DNA from: Planctomycetota bacterium | GTDB taxonomy: Bacteria; Planctomycetota; Brocadiia; JAJRTI01 | Reading direction: 5' to 3' | Length of the DNA stretch: 42,132 nt | Assembly (NCBI GenBank): GCA_024278415.1 | Contig: JAJRTI010000298.1 | Coordinates: 1 to 42,132, forward strand | Shown here: in pieces, positions 1 through 7,805 of the stretch | Numbering within the stretch: position 1 is the stretch's first letter | Layout: every line of letters begins with the position of its first letter | Notes under the pieces: model-generated | The model's database searches: none | The model's input: only the letters and a program-made list of their open reading frames with translations | What the model was told of the DNA's origin: nothing | Position numbers and translations under genes: made by a program

Positions 1-1
1 A

Positions 2-2236
2 CGGACAACCTCCGATCTGGAAGAACTTCGGAACCAGCGTCAGGCGTTGAACGAGAAGATCGCTCAGGCTGAAGGATTACAGCAGGTGGCGGGGCGGCAG
101 AAGGGAGCTGTCGACAGTGCGACGGAGAGACTTGCGGCTCTCGAAGAGGCCGAGCAGAGCATCTCAGGTCTTCGCGATAGCATCGCCGAGGTGCAGGAGG
201 CGCTGAAACCGAAGCAGGAGCAACTCGCGCGGGCCGAATCCAGACTGACAGACATCCGTAAGCGGGTGGCGGAAGCCGAGCGTGAGCATGAAGCCGCCCA
301 TACCGGCACTCGGAATGCCCGCCTTCGGCGGGACCTGGCGTCTGCCTACGTCTCGGTTCACGAGAAGCGGGCCCGGCAAGAAGAAGTCCAGAAGCGCCTG
401 GACCGTGTGCATGCCTTGCAGAAGGACATCGAGGGATTCCGCCGTCAGCTTTCGGAGCTTCCAGCGGTCGACCGGGAGCGTCTTGAAGAACTGCATGCCC
501 TTGGGAGCGAGTTGGCCCAAGCCAATGCCGCCCTGAATGCGATGGCTGCCGAGGTCGAGGTGATCTCTGCCGATCAGGTTGTGCGAGTCGGCAACCAGGA
601 ACTACCTGCAGGTGGCAGTCGAACGATCGCGGAATCGACGGATGTGAACATTGGTGATGCCGTCTGTCTTCGCATCCATCCCGGCGGAGGTGAGAGTCTC
701 GGTGACGCGCGGGAACAGGTGAGATCGCTCCGGGAGCAACTCCAGAACTCCTTGGACGAACATGGCCTTGAATCTGTTGCGCAAGCATCGGAGGTGGTTG
801 CATCCAGGGCCGATCTACAGGGCAAGGTCGACGGCACAGAGGCGGCACTGGAGGAACTGGACGCTGACGAGACGGGGGCCGCCTTCGCCTCCGCGAAAGA
901 TGAGCTGACAGCCGCGGAAGCCGACGTCACACGCCGGCTGGACCAAGTGAAGGATCTCGATGCACCAGAAACCTTGTCAGAGGCCAAGGCATTGAGAGAC
1001 AAGCAGGACGAATCCGTGCAGGATGCGGAAGCGGACGAGAACAGCTTGAAGGCTACGCGAGACGCTCTACAACAGCAAGCAACCGAGTTCGATGAAGAGT
1101 TCACATCCCTGCGCGAAGGCATCGAGGTTGACCAGAAGTCCCTGACAGGCTTCCAGGCACAGTTGAAGCTGCTTTTGGATAGCCACGGCGATGACACAGC
1201 ACGATGCAACGCCGTCGAAGATGCCCGTAAAGCACTTGCGGGTGCGGAAGACGAGCTGTCGAAGACGCGAAAGGCACTGGAAGATCTCCAGCCCGAACTG
1301 CTGGCATCCGACCGAGAGCGCCTGGAACGGTCGGTGAACGAAGCCAACCGGCAACGGGAGGATGCCCAGACAGCCAAGGCCGTCAGCCAGTCGACGCTTC
1401 GCTCCGATGGCTCTGAGGACCCGAAGGCTTCGCTGGCTCAGGCTGAGGCGCGTCTTGGTGCCGCCCGAGAACATCTCCAAGCCGTCAACCGGAAAGCCAT
1501 GGCCATCGCCCTGGTCGATGACCTCTTCCAACAGCAGCAACAGGCCTTGGCCGATCGGTTCTCGCAGCCGCTTGCGGACAAGATCACGGGATACCTGCAA
1601 TGCCTGTTCGGACCGGATGCTCGAGCCGCGGTCAGCTTTGAGGACAATGCCTTCAAGGCAATTGACCTCGTGCGATCTTCCCATGCCGGCGCTATGGCTT
1701 TCCGCGCGCTGAGCGGCGGTACGCGTGAGCAGGTGGCCGCGGCGGTGCGCCTGGCGATTGCAGAACTACTTGCCGCGGAGCACGAAGGCTCGCTTCCCAT
1801 TGTCTTCGACGATGCGTTTGCCTATTCCGATCCCGAACGGGTGCACGTGTTGCAGCGCATGCTGGATCTCGGTGCGACGCGGGGCTTGCAAATCATCGTA
1901 TTGACCTGCAACCCATCAGACTACGCGGCACTGGGTGCCCGCCAAGTCGTTCTCTCCGCCGAGTCCACTCAAGGCGCCACACCTTCGGGGGCCTCTGAAT
2001 TCCAGAGCGCAGGCTCCCAAGCCGCTGTGACCCCATCGGCTGCCGCGACTTCAGGAGAAGACATCGATCGCCTCTTGTCCGCATTGACCGAACTTGGCGG
2101 CAAGTCCGGCAACCAGTCGCTGAGAGACCGCCTCGGATGGGAGAAGGACAAGTACGCTGCCGTGAAGGAGCAACTCGTTACCCAAGGCCGGATTGTCCCC
2201 GGCAAGGGGCGTGGCGGGAGCGTTGCATTGCCATGA
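2..2236 (+). CDS. SMC/Rad50-like AAA ATPase, C-terminal part, 5' truncated by window edge
   Basis: The frame is open from base 2, so the true start lies upstream; a TTG at 47 is only an internal codon. The visible ~744 residues begin with long charged coiled coil. A short Gly/Val-rich beta insert (around 590-700) separates two coiled-coil stretches, and no CxxC zinc hook is visible. Near the C-terminus come an ABC signature (LSGGTREQ, about 1708-1731) and a Walker B of the D-D type (IVFDDAFAYSD, about 1797-1830). These place it in the ATPase superfamily of Rad50/SbcC, SMC and YhaN. The last ~45 residues (GGKSGN...LGW...GRGGSV) look like a winged-helix module of a kind also seen at the ends of modification and helicase proteins. 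Known relatives act on DNA ends or in phage defence, often with an SbcD-like nuclease, which would lie outside this window. The role in repair or defence is inference. Confidence 0.82.
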   Translation, partial: RTTSDLEELRNQRQALNEKIAQAEGLQQVAGRQKGAVDSATERLAALEEAEQSISGLRDSIAEVQEALKPKQEQLARAESRLTDIRKRVAEAEREHEAAHTGTRNARLRRDLASAYVSVHEKRARQEEVQKRLDRVHALQKDIEGFRRQLSELPAVDRERLEELHALGSELAQANAALNAMAAEVEVISADQVVRVGNQELPAGGSRTIAESTDVNIGDAVCLRIHPGGGESLGDAREQVRSLREQLQNSLDEHGLESVAQASEVVASRADLQGKVDGTEAALEELDADETGAAFASAKDELTAAEADVTRRLDQVKDLDAPETLSEAKALRDKQDESVQDAEADENSLKATRDALQQQATEFDEEFTSLREGIEVDQKSLTGFQAQLKLLLDSHGDDTARCNAVEDARKALAGAEDELSKTRKALEDLQPELLASDRERLERSVNEANRQREDAQTAKAVSQSTLRSDGSEDPKASLAQAEARLGAAREHLQAVNRKAMAIALVDDLFQQQQQALADRFSQPLADKITGYLQCLFGPDARAAVSFEDNAFKAIDLVRSSHAGAMAFRALSGGTREQVAAAVRLAIAELLAAEHEGSLPIVFDDAFAYSDPERVHVLQRMLDLGATRGLQIIVLTCNPSDYAALGARQVVLSAESTQGATPSGASEFQSAGSQAAVTPSAAATSGEDIDRLLSALTELGGKSGNQSLRDRLGWEKDKYAAVKEQLVTQGRIVPGKGRGGSVALP

Positions 2237-2464
2237 TCGAGAGAATTGTCAGCATTCAGAAGCCCGGGAGGCTTGCCAATTGCCGTACGCATGGTGACGT
2301 TACAATGCGCAACCTTACGGCGATCTACGCGGAGAACGGCCGAACTGAGCGTCTCGCCGCAGTTCTCTCGTTGGTGCTGCCAGCGCGTCTTTGGCGATCA
2401 GCTTCGCTGTCACAATGCAGTCGGCACGTGGCACTCGATCTCAGATGCGGCTCTTGGGGAATCA

Positions 2465-2593
2465 GACACCGAGCCGGCCGGCCTCGTCGAGTCGACCCAA
2501 GTACGCCACGACCCGCTGTCGCGGGCCACTCGCCGTGCGATAGGACTCCACCAGCGCCCAATACGTATGGCGTCTTCCGTTGCGGTTCCGGTA
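2465..2593 (-). pseudogene. IS1634-type (IS4 superfamily) transposase N-terminal remnant
   Basis: Forty-three in-frame codons on the minus strand read as the N-terminal start of an IS1634-type DDE transposase: a YRNRNGRRHTYWALVES segment followed by YRTASGPRQRVVAYLG and LDEAGRLGV, then a TGA stop. The catalytic DDE domain is absent, and the DNA after the stop gives no further transposase. Just upstream of the fragment, at 2605-2624, lies a GGGATGGGGTCAACTC motif that also marks other broken ends nearby. It is therefore a dead fragment, not a working IS. The family assignment is from recalled family resemblance. Confidence 0.7.
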
Positions 2594-2604
2594 ACATGGT
2601 CGAA

Positions 2605-2624
2605 GGGATGGGGTCAACTCCTGA
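2605..2624 (+). repeat. REP-like motif copy 1 (GGGATGGGGTCAACTC core)
   Basis: Reads GGGATGGGGTCAACTCCTGA. The same core recurs at 2892-2920, 4633-4656 and, inverted, at 3234-3257. This copy abuts the upstream edge of the IS1634-type remnant. Confidence 0.6.
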
Positions 2625-2891
2625 TTGAGTGTTTCCATGCTTTCGGGGCTGCCCCCTTCCCCCGCCCCCTTACAGAGCCGCCGCGGGCAAGCCGGGCGGG
2701 GTCAATGGCGGGCCAAGGCGGGGTCAACCTCTCTGGGCGGCCGGGCTGATGCTCCGCGGGGGGCACGGGATCAAGCGCGAGTTCTGGCGCGGGCAGACCG
2801 GACCATGGCGTTCACGCCGGGTCTTTGGACAGCACCTGCTGATCCCTCTTGGTGAGCACGACCGTGCGGCTTTGGACTCTGGCCCAGGGGG

Positions 2892-2920
2892 GAGATGGGG
2901 GTCAACTCTCCACACTTGAC
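2892..2920 (+). repeat. REP-like motif copy 2
   Basis: Contains GAGATGGGGGTCAACTCTCC followed by ACACTTGAC. It lies at the point where recognisable RAYT protein sequence ends, consistent with recombination at or insertion of the repeat. Confidence 0.6.
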
Positions 2921-2994
2921 GGGGAGCGGCGTCTCGATCACCGCATGGCAGTGATTCGGCATGCACGTGACGCCTGTCTGCGCCTGTCTGCCGT

Positions 2995-3037
2995 GCCTGT
3001 CTGCCGTGCCTGTCTGCGCCAGGCACGGCAGACAGGC
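2995..3037. repeat. Perfect 18-bp inverted repeat inside the RAYT remnant
   Basis: The left arm 2995-3012 (GCCTGTCTGCCGTGCCTG) pairs perfectly with 3020-3037 across a 7-nt loop. The left side is preceded by extra tandem copies of CGCCTGTCTG (2971-2990). Palindromes built from CTGTCTGCCGTGCC units are the expected type of substrate for Y1 REP transposases; that link is inference. Confidence 0.85.
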
Positions 3038-3233
3038 GCCAACGCACAGGCAAGCGTGGGGCAACACCCCGATCTGATCGCGCATCTGGCCCACGGTCTC
3101 CAGCCAGCACTCGCGGTCTTCGTCATCCCGGAAGATGCGCTGACGTTCGTTTCCGCGCGCGCATCAGTGGTAGACGGCGCCGCCGAACTGGACTCGGATG
3201 GGTCTTGCCATGCCCGACAGTATGACGGACGAG

Positions 3234-3257
3234 TGTCAAGATTGACCCCATGCCCCC
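3234..3257 (-). repeat. REP-like motif copy 3 (inverted), upstream of the RAYT start
   Basis: On the minus strand it reads GGGGGCATGGGGTCAATCTT then GACA, and ends 23 bases before the RAYT ATG at 3211. A repeat just outside the transposase gene is where a RAYT element would carry its terminal recognition palindrome. Confidence 0.55.
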
Positions 3258-3282
3258 GCCATCAGTAGACAGGCAACGCATC

Positions 3283-3311
3283 TTGAACAGGAAACTTGTA
3301 GCGTGCATAAT
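3283..3311 (+). promoter_or_regulatory. Sigma-70-type promoter for the TIR-FGE gene
   Basis: A -35 box TTGAAC (3283-3288) is separated by exactly 17 bases from a -10 box CATAAT (3306-3311), giving a leader of about 40 bases before the ATG at 3360. It lies just outside the mobile-element debris, so the gene appears to have an independent promoter. Confidence 0.6.
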
Positions 3312-3359
3312 GGGTGCTCGTGCTGAGACGAGATCTGAACTTTCGCCGACTCGGAGACA

Positions 3360-4505
3360 ATGGTGGAACGCCGCGACGAGAGCAATGCCAGTGAACGCCG
3401 ACTGAACGTGTTCCTCTGCCACGCGTGTAAGGACAAGCCGGCTGTGCGTGCCCTGTATCAACGGCTTAAGGCGGCAGGCGTTCAGCCGTGGCTTGATGAA
3501 GAGGATATCTTGCCCGGACAGAACTGGGAGGAGGTAATCCATGAGGCGGTGGGCGGGAGCCATGTTGTGGTCGTATGCCTGTCGAAGAACTCGGTGGACA
3601 AGGAGGGATACGTTCAGAAAGAAATCGCGCTTGCTCTGGACGCGGAGGCCCTGATGCCGGAGAAGACGATCTTCCTGATACCGGCCAGACTGGAGGAGTG
3701 TGCGATCCCGAACCGACTCGCCAGGTGGCACTGGGTAGACTTACACGCTGACGGTGGCTTCGAGAAGCTACTGCGCTCCTTGCAGACACGAGCGGACAGC
3801 CTTAAGCTGGAGATGAAGCCACCTGCACCTAAGTCCGTTGTCAACGAAATCGACGGAACGGCGCTGATTCTCGTGCCAGCCGGTGAGTTCATCATGGGGA
3901 GCAACGCCCACGAGAGGAACGAACGACCACAGCGGACGGTGTATCTCGACGAGTACCGTATTGCCAAGTATCCCGTGACCAACGCACAATACAAGCTGTT
4001 CGTCGAGGCCACTCAACACGACGAGCCGAAGTACTGTGACGACAACCGATACAACTGGCCGAACCAGCCCGTAGTCGGCGTCACTTGGCACGACGCGCAG
4101 GCTTACTGCGAATGGGCAGGTCTCCGTTTGCCTACGGAAGCGGAATGGGAGAAGGCGGCACGCGGCACAGACGGAAGAACATGGCCTTGGGGCAACGAGC
4201 CGCCGACCGAGAAGCTCTGCAACTTTGACGGCAACGTTGGGACGACGACAGAGATTGGGAGCTATCCAGAGGGCACAAGTCCGTATGGCTGCCATGACAT
4301 GGCTGGGAACGTATACGAGTGGTGTTGTGACAACGTGGGCGACTGCCGGAAAGCTGGTTGGCGCAACCCAAAAGGTGACACGGCAAGCCCCGTCTCGCGT
4401 GGGGGCTGCATGAATAGCCCGGGGGACTGCGTGCGGTGCTCGATCCGCAACAGACATAAGCCCACCCACAGGTTCGACCGCGTCGGCTTCCGCTGCACCC
4501 GGTAG
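3360..4505 (+). CDS. TIR domain fused to FGE-sulfatase-like (SUMF1/EgtB/PvdO) domain
   Basis: A 381-residue soluble protein with no signal peptide. Residues ~14-145 form a TIR_2-type TIR domain: VFLCHACKDK, PWLDEEDILPGQNW, and VQKEIALALD, where Glu88 sits where NAD-cleaving TIRs carry the catalytic Glu. Residues ~160-381 form an FGE-sulfatase domain: VPAGEFIMGS, RLPTEAEWEKAARG, DMAGNVYEW, RGGCMNSPGDC, GFRC. True sulfatase-activating FGE needs a Cys pair spaced CxxxxC after the GG. Here that place reads like the non-catalytic RGGSWNNNP type, so formylglycine synthesis is unlikely and a ligand-sensing role is more plausible (inference). Bacterial TIRs commonly make NAD-derived signals or deplete NAD in phage defence. 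GGAG lies only 3 bases before the ATG, so a GTG at 3363 is an alternative start. No effector gene follows, so it may act alone. Confidence 0.88.
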   Translation: MVERRDESNASERRLNVFLCHACKDKPAVRALYQRLKAAGVQPWLDEEDILPGQNWEEVIHEAVGGSHVVVVCLSKNSVDKEGYVQKEIALALDAEALMPEKTIFLIPARLEECAIPNRLARWHWVDLHADGGFEKLLRSLQTRADSLKLEMKPPAPKSVVNEIDGTALILVPAGEFIMGSNAHERNERPQRTVYLDEYRIAKYPVTNAQYKLFVEATQHDEPKYCDDNRYNWPNQPVVGVTWHDAQAYCEWAGLRLPTEAEWEKAARGTDGRTWPWGNEPPTEKLCNFDGNVGTTTEIGSYPEGTSPYGCHDMAGNVYEWCCDNVGDCRKAGWRNPKGDTASPVSRGGCMNSPGDCVRCSIRNRHKPTHRFDRVGFRCTR

Positions 4506-4561
4506 CCCCGCCTCAGTCATCTGCTCTGTGAGCCCTGTCCGTGAAACCCAACGATAACGAT

Positions 4562-4624
4562 ATGGATGCCACTCGTAATTGCCCCGACTGCGGCGGCAAG
4601 ATGGAGCAAGGGTTCGCCCCTGAC
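4562..4624 (+). pseudogene. Truncated zinc-ribbon protein (DUF6487-like) fragment
   Basis: From the ATG at 4562 the first 21 residues (MDATRNCPDCGGKMEQGFAPD) read as the start of a small zinc-ribbon protein with one CPDCG knuckle, resembling the N-terminus of DUF6487-type proteins. The second CxxC is missing. The frame runs straight into the REP-like motif at 4633-4656 and then into low-complexity noncoding sequence. The fragment is therefore the 5' stub of a gene cut at a repeat. Any function is lost. The family name is from memory and moderately certain. Confidence 0.45.
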
Positions 4625-4632
4625 GGGGGTCA

Positions 4633-4656
4633 GGGATGGGGCCAACTCTTGGTCAA
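4633..4656 (+). repeat. REP-like motif copy 4
   Basis: Reads GGGATGGGGCCAACTCTTGG then TCAA, one mismatch from the core at 2605. It marks the broken end of the zinc-ribbon stub. Confidence 0.55.
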
Positions 4657-5015
4657 GGCCTGTGGGCTGTTCGCCGGCCGGCGGATTGCCTCTGGTGCTG
4701 TGTCAAGTCTCAAGTGCCGCAACATGAGCTTGGACGGGCCGCAATCTACGCGAGGGGCGCTCTGCTCGTGGGGACGGATGTCCCGATCTGTTCAACGGAC
4801 CGCGGGCCCGTATTGGCGGCTCGTTGACGCGCGCGCGCCAGAGAGCCGACCTGCGGTCGGCTTCGCAGATTGGGAAATCTGCGCCACGGACGGTGTCTGA
4901 GGACACGATGCGATCCGTGTCGCTTTCGCAACCTCGGCTTCGCCGACGTTGCTTGCGCTGGCGGGGGGCTTCGCTTCGCTGCAGCCGCATGCTTCCGCAT
5001 CGCGTCCCCGACGCC
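4657..5015. other. Noncoding spacer with short hairpins and a dispersed repeat
   Basis: No credible gene. It holds small palindromes such as GCCGACCTGCGGTCGGC (4847-4863) and CAGATTGGGAAATCTG (4866-4881). It also holds one copy (4894-4916, TGTCTGAGGACACGATGCGA...) of a ~23-bp unit repeated with few changes at 15239-15260. It separates the convergent TIR-FGE side (plus) and the gcv operon (minus). Confidence 0.5.
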
Positions 5016-6461
5016 CTACAGGGGGCAGCACAGCCGGGGATGGCGCGCGGCGGATACTTCGTCGAGCCGGCGCACGGGAGTGCTCACCGGCGCTTCGTGC
5101 AGCGCGTCGGGGTCGTCCTCCGCGAGCTTCGCGATCTCGAGCATCGCGTCCACGAACTCGTCGAGCGTCTCCTTCGACTCCGTCTCCGTGGGCTCGATCA
5201 TGAGCGCCTCGTCGACGACGAGCGGGAAGTAGACGGTGGGCGGGTGGATGCCGCGGTCGATGAGCGCCTTGGCCACGTCGAGTGCGCGCACGCCCTTGGC
5301 CTTTTGCTTGGACGCGCTCATCACGAACTCGTGCATGCAGGGCGCGTCGTAGGCTACGTCGTACGCGCCCTTGAGCTTCTGGAGCAGGTAACGCGCGTTG
5401 AGCACCGCGTTCTCGCTCACCTCGATGAGGCCCTGCCGGCCAAGCTGGAGGATGTAGGCGTAGGCGCGCACGATCACGCCGAAGTTGCCGTAGAAGGGAG
5501 CGATGTAGCCGATGGACTTGGCCCGCTTGTAGTCGAGCGCGTACGTGCCGTCGGGCCGGCGCACCACGACCGACGTGGGCAGGTAGGGCCGGAGTTTTTG
5601 GCACACGCCCACCGGCCCGGCGCCTGGCCCGCCGCCGCCGTGGGGCGTGGCGAAGGTCTTGTGCAAGTTCAGGTGCACCACGTCGAAGCCCAGGTCGCCC
5701 GGCCGCGCCTGGCCGAGGATCGCGTTCAGGTTCGCGCCGTCGTAGTACATGAGGCCGCCGGCCTCGTGCACCTTGTCGGTGATCTCTTTGATGTGCGGAT
5801 TGAACAAGCCGAGCGTGTTGGGGCAGGTGAGCATGCACCCGGCCACATCGTCGCTCAGCGCTTCGCCGACCGCGTCCACGTCCATGAAGCCCTGGTCATT
5901 GGACGCCACCGGCACCAGGTCGAACCCCGCGATGGCCGCGCTGCACGGATTGGTGCCGTGGGCTGAGTCGGGGCAGAGGATCTTCGTCTTCTTGTGGCCC
6001 ACGTCGTGGTGGTACGCGGCGATGATCATCATGCCGGTCAATTCGCCGTGCGCGCCCGCGAGCGGCTGTAGGGTGAACTGCGCCATGCCAGTGATCTCGG
6101 ACAACAGGCCGTCCATTTCATGGAGCACTTGGAGCGCGCCCTGCGTGAGCATGCCGCCGAGTTGGAGCTGCGGCAGCAGCGGGTGAAGCGACGCGAAGCC
6201 GTCGAGCCGCGCGGCCTTCTCGCCCAGCCGCGGGTTGTACTTCATGGTGCACGACCCGAGGGGATAGAAGTTCGTGTCCACGGAGAAGTTGCGCCGGGAG
6301 AGTTGCGTGAAGTGGCGGATGGCCTGGAGTTCCGAAACTTCCGGCAACTCCGCCGGCGCTGCGCGGCGCAGATGCTGGGGGATCTCCGGCTCGGGCACGT
6401 CGGGTTCGGGCAGGCGCACCGCGCGGCGGCCGGGGCGGCTCTTCTCGAAGATCAACTGCAT
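5016..6461 (-). CDS. gcvPB: Glycine dehydrogenase (decarboxylating) subunit 2, P-protein beta
   Basis: A 481-residue PLP-dependent subunit of the two-gene P-protein of the glycine cleavage system. With GcvPA it decarboxylates glycine and passes the aminomethyl group to lipoylated GcvH. The sequence opens with the typical MQLIFEKSRPGRRA, has the SCTMKYNP block, and shows the PLP-lysine motif NLHKTFATPHGGGGPG with Lys268. Its ATG overlaps the end of gcvPA by 10 bases, indicating translational coupling. The C-terminal tail is typical in length. gcvT and gcvH are not in the window, so the rest of the system must be encoded elsewhere. Confidence 0.96.
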   Translation of the reverse strand: MQLIFEKSRPGRRAVRLPEPDVPEPEIPQHLRRAAPAELPEVSELQAIRHFTQLSRRNFSVDTNFYPLGSCTMKYNPRLGEKAARLDGFASLHPLLPQLQLGGMLTQGALQVLHEMDGLLSEITGMAQFTLQPLAGAHGELTGMMIIAAYHHDVGHKKTKILCPDSAHGTNPCSAAIAGFDLVPVASNDQGFMDVDAVGEALSDDVAGCMLTCPNTLGLFNPHIKEITDKVHEAGGLMYYDGANLNAILGQARPGDLGFDVVHLNLHKTFATPHGGGGPGAGPVGVCQKLRPYLPTSVVVRRPDGTYALDYKRAKSIGYIAPFYGNFGVIVRAYAYILQLGRQGLIEVSENAVLNARYLLQKLKGAYDVAYDAPCMHEFVMSASKQKAKGVRALDVAKALIDRGIHPPTVYFPLVVDEALMIEPTETESKETLDEFVDAMLEIAKLAEDDPDALHEAPVSTPVRRLDEVSAARHPRLCCPL

Positions 6462-7789
6462 AGGATTCCCTCCAGGGCGTCGGCGAAGTGGCCAATCTCT
6501 TCCTTGGTGCGCTTCTCCGTGACCGCGACGAGCATGCAGTTGTCCATGCCGGTGTAGTAGCGGTCGAGCGGGAAGCCCGCGGCGAGGCCCTTCTCGATGA
6601 GGTGCGCGATCACTTCGCTCGCGCGTTGCGGCAGGTCGATGACGAATTCGTTGAAGAACGGCGCCTGGAAGTGCGCGGTGACGCCGGGGATCTGGAGCAG
6701 CCTCTGCCTGGTGTACGCGGCCTTGGCCGCGCAGAGCCGGGCCACCTCTTGGAGCCCTTCCTTGCCCACAAACGTGAGGTACGCGAGCGCGGCGAGCGCG
6801 CAGAGGGCCTCGTTGGTGCAGATGTTGGACGTGGCGTCTTCCCGGCGGATGTGTTGCTCGCGGGTTTGGAGGGTGAGCACGAACCCGCGCTGGCCTTCGA
6901 GGTCCGTCGTCTCGCCGACGAGGCGCCCCGGCATTTTGCGCACGAGCTTCTGCCGCGTGGCCATGAACCCGAGGTACGGCCCGCCGAAGCTGAGCGGCAG
7001 GCCCAGGCTCTGGCCTTCGCCGACCGCGATGTCCGCGCCCATCTCGCCGGGGGTCTTGAGGAGGCCGAGAGCGATGGGGTACACGCCCATAATCATGAGC
7101 GCTCCGGCCTCGTGCGCGGCCTCAGCCAAGTCGGTGTAGTCGTCGATGCAGCCGAAGAAATTGGGGAGCTGCACGATGACGGCGGCCGTGTCCGTGTCGA
7201 GCCGGCGGTTGATCTCCGCGCGGTCGGCAAGGCCGAAATGGGTGGGGATCTCCTCCAGATCGAGCGACAGGTTGCTCGTGTAGCTGTGCAGCATCATGCG
7301 GTAGATGAGGCTCACGCCCTCGTCGAGGATAATCTTGCGCCGGCCGGTCGTGCGCACGGCCATCATCATGGCCTCGTAGAGCGCGGTGCCGCCGTCGTAG
7401 AGCGACGCGTTAGCGACCTCCATGTTCGTGAGCCGGCAGATGGCCGACTGGAACTCGTAGATCGCTTGGAGCGTGCCTTGGGACGCCTCGGGCTGGTACG
7501 GCGTGTACGCGGTGAAGAACTCGCCGCGGGACAGCACCGTGTCGACCGCGGCCGGGATGTAATGGTCGTAGAAGCCTCCGCCCAGGAAGGAGGTGAGGTG
7601 GGTCGAGTTTTTCTCGCTGAGCGCTTGCAGGCGCTGGAGGACCTCCATCTCCGACCGGCCTTCGGGCAAGTCGAACGACCCTGCGCGCAGCTCGGCCGGG
7701 ATGTGCGCGAACAAGTCCTCCATCGTGCGAAGGCGCAGTTCCGCGAGCATCTCCCGCTGGTCGTCGTCGGTGTTGGCAAGGTAGGCCAT
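6452..7789 (-). CDS. gcvPA: Glycine dehydrogenase (decarboxylating) subunit 1, P-protein alpha
   Basis: A 445-residue protein, the usual length of GcvPA, partner of the adjacent GcvPB in cytosolic glycine decarboxylase. Recognisable blocks are MAYLANTDDDQREML at the start, STHLTSFLGGGFYDHYIPA, YTPYQPEASQGTLQ and SFGGPYLGFMA. The PLP lysine is supplied by the other subunit, as is normal for the split enzyme. I start at the ATG at 7789 because GGAG lies 8 bases upstream and homologues begin here. The open frame continues to 8128, but that stretch is palindromic noncoding DNA. First gene of the gcvPA-gcvPB operon. Confidence 0.95.
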   Translation of the reverse strand: MAYLANTDDDQREMLAELRLRTMEDLFAHIPAELRAGSFDLPEGRSEMEVLQRLQALSEKNSTHLTSFLGGGFYDHYIPAAVDTVLSRGEFFTAYTPYQPEASQGTLQAIYEFQSAICRLTNMEVANASLYDGGTALYEAMMMAVRTTGRRKIILDEGVSLIYRMMLHSYTSNLSLDLEEIPTHFGLADRAEINRRLDTDTAAVIVQLPNFFGCIDDYTDLAEAAHEAGALMIMGVYPIALGLLKTPGEMGADIAVGEGQSLGLPLSFGGPYLGFMATRQKLVRKMPGRLVGETTDLEGQRGFVLTLQTREQHIRREDATSNICTNEALCALAALAYLTFVGKEGLQEVARLCAAKAAYTRQRLLQIPGVTAHFQAPFFNEFVIDLPQRASEVIAHLIEKGLAAGFPLDRYYTGMDNCMLVAVTEKRTKEEIGHFADALEGILCS

Positions 7790-7805
7790 GGTGTTGTCTC
7801 CAATG

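Larger units (their letters stand above)
2765..3211 (-). pseudogene. REP-associated (RAYT, Y1 family) transposase remnant with premature stop
   Basis: From an ATG at 3211 the minus strand reads MARPIRVQFGGAVYH, then a TGA at codon 16, then in the same frame CARGNERQRIFRDDEDRECW and later MPNHCHAVIE. These match the N-terminal VYHV-x-ARGNERQ block and the HxH (here HCH) block of REP-associated tyrosine (Y1) transposases. The catalytic Tyr helix is missing. About 110 residues in, the sequence runs into VKCGELTPISP, which is simply the translation of the REP-like motif at 2892-2920. An 18-bp inverted repeat (2995-3037) sits inside the former coding part. The gene is thus inactivated at least twice: by a nonsense codon and by truncation at a repeat. 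Confidence 0.75.

Noticed and set aside
4393..4505. C-terminal FGE-like segment as a diversity-generating retroelement variable region
   Set aside because: The position at the very 3' end fits, but there is no template repeat and no reverse transcriptase in the window, and the segment is not enriched in AAC-type codons.
3360..4505. The FGE-like domain as activator of the sulfatase-fold protein at 30788-32227
   Set aside because: The FGE-like half lacks the catalytic Cys pair and the sulfatase-fold protein lacks the Cys to be modified.
4541..4900. 119-residue protein continuing from the zinc-ribbon start
   Set aside because: After 21 residues the sequence is a REP-like motif and hairpin-rich noncoding DNA; it has no second metal site or family resemblance.
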